This document shows, in pieces, positions 6,315 to 10,806 of a stretch of DNA of 10,806 nucleotides (position 1 is the stretch's first letter; each line of letters begins with the position of its first letter). The notes beneath the pieces are model-generated. The model had not been told where the DNA came from. It did not search any database and worked only from the letters and a program-made list of their open reading frames with translations. The DNA is taken from assembly GCA_032127875.1 (NCBI GenBank), contig JAQBHI010000070.1:1-10806 (forward strand), given 5' to 3'. Origin of the DNA: CADEEV01 sp032127875 (GTDB lineage Bacteria; Acidobacteriota; Vicinamibacteria; Fen-336). The position numbers and the translations under genes were made by a program.

Positions 6315-6911
6315 TCACCGGCCCGAGAGTACCCGCAGCGAGCGCCGCAGCAGGTCCTCGAAACGCCCGTCCGGCTCCTCCTTGAGGGCGCGATCGACGC
6401 CCTTCTCGACCTCGCCGCGCGAGTAGCCGAGGTTCGCGAGTGCTGACAGCAGGTCGTCCTTGGTGGTGCCCGTGGCGGAGGCTGCCTGAAGCTCTTCGCC
6501 TCCGGACATGACCGGCATCTTGTCCCTCAGCTCGAGGACGAGCCGCTCTGCGGTCTTCTTGCCGACACCGGGGATGCGCGTGAGGCGTGCCAGGTCGGAC
6601 GCGCGCAGCGCGGCCGCCAGTTCGGGCGCCTCGATACCCGACAGGATGTTCACAGCCAGCCTGGGGCCGACCCCCGCCACCTCGATCAGGCGCTCGAACA
6701 AGGCCTGCTCGGCGGCGCTCTCGAAGCCGAAGAGTTGAAGCGCGTCTTCGCGCACGTGGGTGTGGATTCGCAGGCTGGTCTCGCTGCCTTCTTCGCCCAG
6801 GCGATAGAAAGTCGAGACGGGAATCAGGACACGGTAGCCGACGCCGGCCGCGTCGACCACCACCTCCTGCGGGCTCTTGCGCAGGATTCGGCCACGCAGC
6901 TGCGCGATCAT
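6315..6911 (-). CDS. ruvA: Holliday junction DNA-binding protein RuvA
   Basis: Tetrameric Holliday junction binder that recruits RuvB. The 198-residue protein matches the family: N-terminal OB fold (1-62, opening MIAQLRGRI), acidic pin residues Glu55 and Asp56 in VREDALQLFGF, two helix-hairpin-helix motifs (VAGVGPRLAVNIL at 78-90 and IPGVGKKTAERLVL at 113-126), a flexible acidic linker (about 132-150) and domain III (151-198), which contacts RuvB. The ATG at 6911 gives the canonical N-terminus and overlaps the ruvC stop as ATGA, a sign of translational coupling. An in-frame extension to 6992 would lie wholly inside ruvC and is not credible. Confidence 0.97.
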   Translation of the reverse strand: MIAQLRGRILRKSPQEVVVDAAGVGYRVLIPVSTFYRLGEEGSETSLRIHTHVREDALQLFGFESAAEQALFERLIEVAGVGPRLAVNILSGIEAPELAAALRASDLARLTRIPGVGKKTAERLVLELRDKMPVMSGGEELQAASATGTTKDDLLSALANLGYSRGEVEKGVDRALKEEPDGRFEDLLRRSLRVLSGR

Positions 6912-7438
6912 GCGCGCTTGCCGGCGCGGCGGACCGAGGCCGCGGCGGCGGCCGCAATGGCCTCGCTTTGTGGCGCTTGATGTGCCAGGCACAACGCGAC
7001 AGCCAAGGCATCGGTCGCATCTCCAGCGACGATGTCCACGGGGAGCATGAGCAGCCGCGAGACCATCAGCGCGACCTGGCGCTTTTCCGCGCGACCGAAC
7101 CCCGTGATCTGGACTTTCACGGTCGCGGGCGGGAAGGCGTGCACGGGGATGCGGGCCTCAGCGCCGGCCAAGAGCACGACGCCGCGCACGTGGCCGAGCA
7201 CCAGGGCGGTGCGCGTGTTGACGGCATGAAACAGGTCCTCGACGGCCAGGGCGTCCGGGTGCACGCGACCGACGATCACACTGAGGCCGGCGTGGATGAA
7301 ATGAAGCTTCTCGGCGAGTGAGCCACTGGCTGGAGGAGCCAGAACCCCCATTTCGAGCAGGCGGTGGCGTCTCCCGTCGCTCTGGATGACGCCGTAGCCG
7401 GTGCGCTGGGAACCGGGGTCGACGCCGAGCAGAATCAT
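6908..7438 (-). CDS. ruvC: Crossover junction endodeoxyribonuclease RuvC
   Basis: Holliday junction resolvase that cuts the junction symmetrically after RuvAB migration. The 176-residue protein has the RNase H-like fold signature MILLGVDPGSQRTGYG and all four expected acidic catalytic residues: Asp7, Glu67, Asp140 and Asp143 (the last two in GDATDALAVAL). The C-terminus is an Ala-rich basic tail. The ATG at 7438 gives the standard N-terminus; an in-frame ATG at 7471 would add 11 non-homologous residues. The ribosome site is weak, and the gene begins 43 bases after the yebC stop, so it is probably co-transcribed with yebC. Confidence 0.97.
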   Translation of the reverse strand: MILLGVDPGSQRTGYGVIQSDGRRHRLLEMGVLAPPASGSLAEKLHFIHAGLSVIVGRVHPDALAVEDLFHAVNTRTALVLGHVRGVVLLAGAEARIPVHAFPPATVKVQITGFGRAEKRQVALMVSRLLMLPVDIVAGDATDALAVALCLAHQAPQSEAIAAAAAASVRRAGKRA

Positions 7439-7460
7439 GGCCGCGCCCATTCTAGCCGGA

Positions 7461-7483
7461 AGGCGCGACACCCGGCCGCGCCT
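7461..7483 (-). promoter_or_regulatory. Stem-loop over the yebC stop codon
   Basis: AGGCGCG (7461-7467) pairs with CGCGCCT (7477-7483) around a 9-base loop and includes two bases of the yebC TAG. No T-tract follows on the minus strand. It is a possible processing or stability element between yebC and ruvC; chance is a real alternative in such GC-rich DNA. Confidence 0.3.
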
Positions 7484-8231
7484 AGCTCGCGGCGGCCTCG
7501 AGGTCCTTGTCGGAGATGTCGACGTTGGACCAGACGTTTTGCACGTCGTCGCTGTCTTCGAGCGCCTCGATCAGCTTCAGCATCTGCTGGGCCTTCTGGC
7601 CCTCCAGCGCGATCAGGTTTTCGGCATATTTGCCGATCGTGGCTTCCTCGGGCTCGATGTCGGCTTTCTTGATGGCGGCCAGAACCGTCTCGTAGGCATT
7701 CGGCGAGCAGTAGACCTCCCAGACGTCGCCCGAAGACTGGATGTCGTCAGCGCCGGCTTCGAGAGCCAGTTCCATCAGGCGCTCTTCGGCGATCTTGTCC
7801 TGAGCGATCGCGAAGTAGCCGCGGGGTTTGAACATGTACGACACGCTGCCCGCTCCGCCCAGGTTGCCGCCGTTTTTCGAAAGCACGTGGCGGATCTCGG
7901 ACACGGTGCGGTTTCTATTGTCGGTCGTCCCCTCGACGAGCAGCGCCGCGCCCCCAGGCCCATAGCCTTCGAGGGTGATGTCCTCGTAGGAGGCGCCTTC
8001 CAGGTCGCCGGTGCCCTTCTGGATCGCGCGCTTGATGTTGTCAGCCGGCATGTTGACGCTCTTGGCCTTGTCGACGGCCGTGCGCAGACGGGGATTGGAG
8101 TCGGCATCGCCGCCGCCCAGACGTGCCGCGATCGACATCTCACGGATGATCTTGGTGAAGATCTTGCCGCGCTTGGCGTCGAGGGCGCCCTTCTTGTGCT
8201 TGATCGAAGCCCACTTCGAATGTCCGGACAT
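7482..8231 (-). CDS. yebC: YebC/TACO1 family protein
   Basis: Member of the universal YebC/PmpR/TACO1 family. Homologues have been described as DNA-binding regulators (PmpR in Pseudomonas), while mitochondrial TACO1 and some bacterial YebC proteins are reported to help ribosomes translate difficult, proline-rich stretches; which role applies here cannot be told. The 249-residue protein shows the family opening MSGHSKWASIKHKKGALDAKRGKIF, then NMPADNIKRAIQKGTG, YEDITLEGYGPGG and the acidic C-terminal domain. The start ATG (8231) has AGGAG (8239-8243) 7 bases upstream. It is first of the minus-strand series yebC-ruvC-ruvA-ruvB-queA and lies directly after the rRNA operon terminator. Confidence 0.96.
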   Translation of the reverse strand: MSGHSKWASIKHKKGALDAKRGKIFTKIIREMSIAARLGGGDADSNPRLRTAVDKAKSVNMPADNIKRAIQKGTGDLEGASYEDITLEGYGPGGAALLVEGTTDNRNRTVSEIRHVLSKNGGNLGGAGSVSYMFKPRGYFAIAQDKIAEERLMELALEAGADDIQSSGDVWEVYCSPNAYETVLAAIKKADIEPEEATIGKYAENLIALEGQKAQQMLKLIEALEDSDDVQNVWSNVDISDKDLEAAAS

Positions 8232-8279
8232 CGTGACACTCCTGCTGCGAACGTCAGGAAGCTCGCCCGCGAAAAGCGG

Positions 8280-8288
8280 AGTCTAGCA
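8280..8288 (-). promoter_or_regulatory. Candidate extended -10 promoter for yebC-ruvCAB
   Basis: On the minus strand TGCTAGACT (8288 down to 8280) is an extended -10 element, about 49 bases before the yebC ATG. No good -35 is visible; at 16-18 bases spacing the position is filled by the T-tract of the rRNA terminator. It would let the repair genes be expressed despite the terminator upstream. Confidence 0.35.
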
Positions 8289-8302
8289 GCTTTCGTTCGG
8301 GC

Positions 8303-8335
8303 AAAAAAAGAGCCCTGGGCGATGTCGCACAGGGC
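8303..8335 (-). terminator. Intrinsic terminator of the rRNA operon
   Basis: On the minus strand GCCCTG (8335-8330) and CAGGGC (8317-8312) pair, with a further inner CGA/TCG helix, followed by TCTTTTTTT (8311-8303). It lies 24 bases downstream of the 5S rRNA and upstream of yebC, and is a standard rho-independent terminator. Confidence 0.85.
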
Positions 8336-8359
8336 GAAGACCATGACGAACGAAAAAAA

Positions 8360-8477
8360 TCCCGGCAACGTCCTACTCTCCCACCAGGCTGCCCTGGCAG
8401 TACCATCGGCGCTGGAGGGCTTAACGGCCGTGTTCGGAATGGGAACGGGTGTGACCCCTCCGCCATGATCACCGGGA
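8360..8477 (-). rRNA. rrf: 5S ribosomal RNA
   Basis: About 118 bases. On the minus strand it opens TCCCGGTG and closes TTGCCGGGA, which form helix I. The conserved CCCATTCCGAACACGG and GGGAGAGTAGGACG-type stretches are present in their usual places. Ends are placed from the closing helix and may be off by one or two bases. It follows 23S rRNA after a spacer of about 88 bases (8478-8565), which holds no tRNA gene. A run of seven Ts follows its 3' end directly (8353-8359). Confidence 0.95.
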
Positions 8478-8565
8478 TGAACGGTCAGACAAACCGAAGA
8501 CTTCCGATATGCAAGTGCAAAGCACAGATGCCCGCCACCGTCGTTTCAAAGCACTGTAAACATCA

Positions 8566-10806
<2,241 letters not shown>

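Noticed and set aside
7401..8468. A 355-codon open frame on the plus strand across yebC and into the 5S rRNA
   Set aside because: It is antisense to yebC and runs into an rRNA gene and terminator; no plausible protein.
8478..8565. A tRNA gene in the 23S-5S spacer
   Set aside because: The spacer of about 88 bases has no T-loop GTTCGAATC-like sequence or acceptor pairing; only short palindromes such as GTGC-AAA-GCAC are present.

Overview
The window looks like core chromosome of a GC-rich, Gram-negative, probably deltaproteobacterial-type (Myxococcota, Desulfobacterota or Binatota-like) uncultured bacterium. This rests on high G+C at third codon positions, frequent GTG/TTG starts, a lipobox-bearing small protein, and the order yebC-ruvC-ruvA-ruvB-queA, which is common in that part of the bacterial tree. 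The assignment is inference; the 23S rRNA in the window would settle it. I found no mobile element, CRISPR array, tRNA gene, prophage or integration scar.

Layout. Positions 1-1002 (+) hold the 3' third of polA (DNA polymerase I, palm and fingers). A good sigma70-type promoter just after its stop leads to a small putative lipoprotein gene (1092-1481), followed without any gap by an fmdB-type zinc-ribbon gene with a low-complexity tail (1482-1877). galU (1888-2766, -) faces this pair and diverges from serS (2850-4148, +) across an 83-base gap. serS and queA (4132-5166, -) converge and overlap by 17 bases at their 3' ends. Reading leftward from 8231, the minus strand carries yebC, ruvC, ruvA, ruvB and queA: a likely operon for Holliday-junction processing plus tRNA queuosine modification. 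To the right of yebC is the distal end of an rRNA operon on the same strand: 23S rRNA (running off the window), 5S rRNA and an intrinsic terminator.

How the parts relate. RuvA and RuvB migrate Holliday junctions and RuvC cuts them; the ruvC and ruvA reading frames overlap by ATGA. YebC is a conserved partner locus of the ruv genes. QueA makes epoxyqueuosine on tRNA; SerRS charges tRNA-Ser; GalU makes UDP-glucose for envelope glycans. Everything is household machinery, and I see no convincing undescribed system. The points most worth a second look are a natural tyrosine at the Phe762-equivalent site of DNA polymerase I, unusual bases in a normally very conserved stretch of 23S rRNA domain II, GC-rich stem-loops in the spacers of the yebC-ruv-queA unit, an SD-poor and possibly almost leaderless galU, and the small lipoprotein with a hydrophobic C-terminus.
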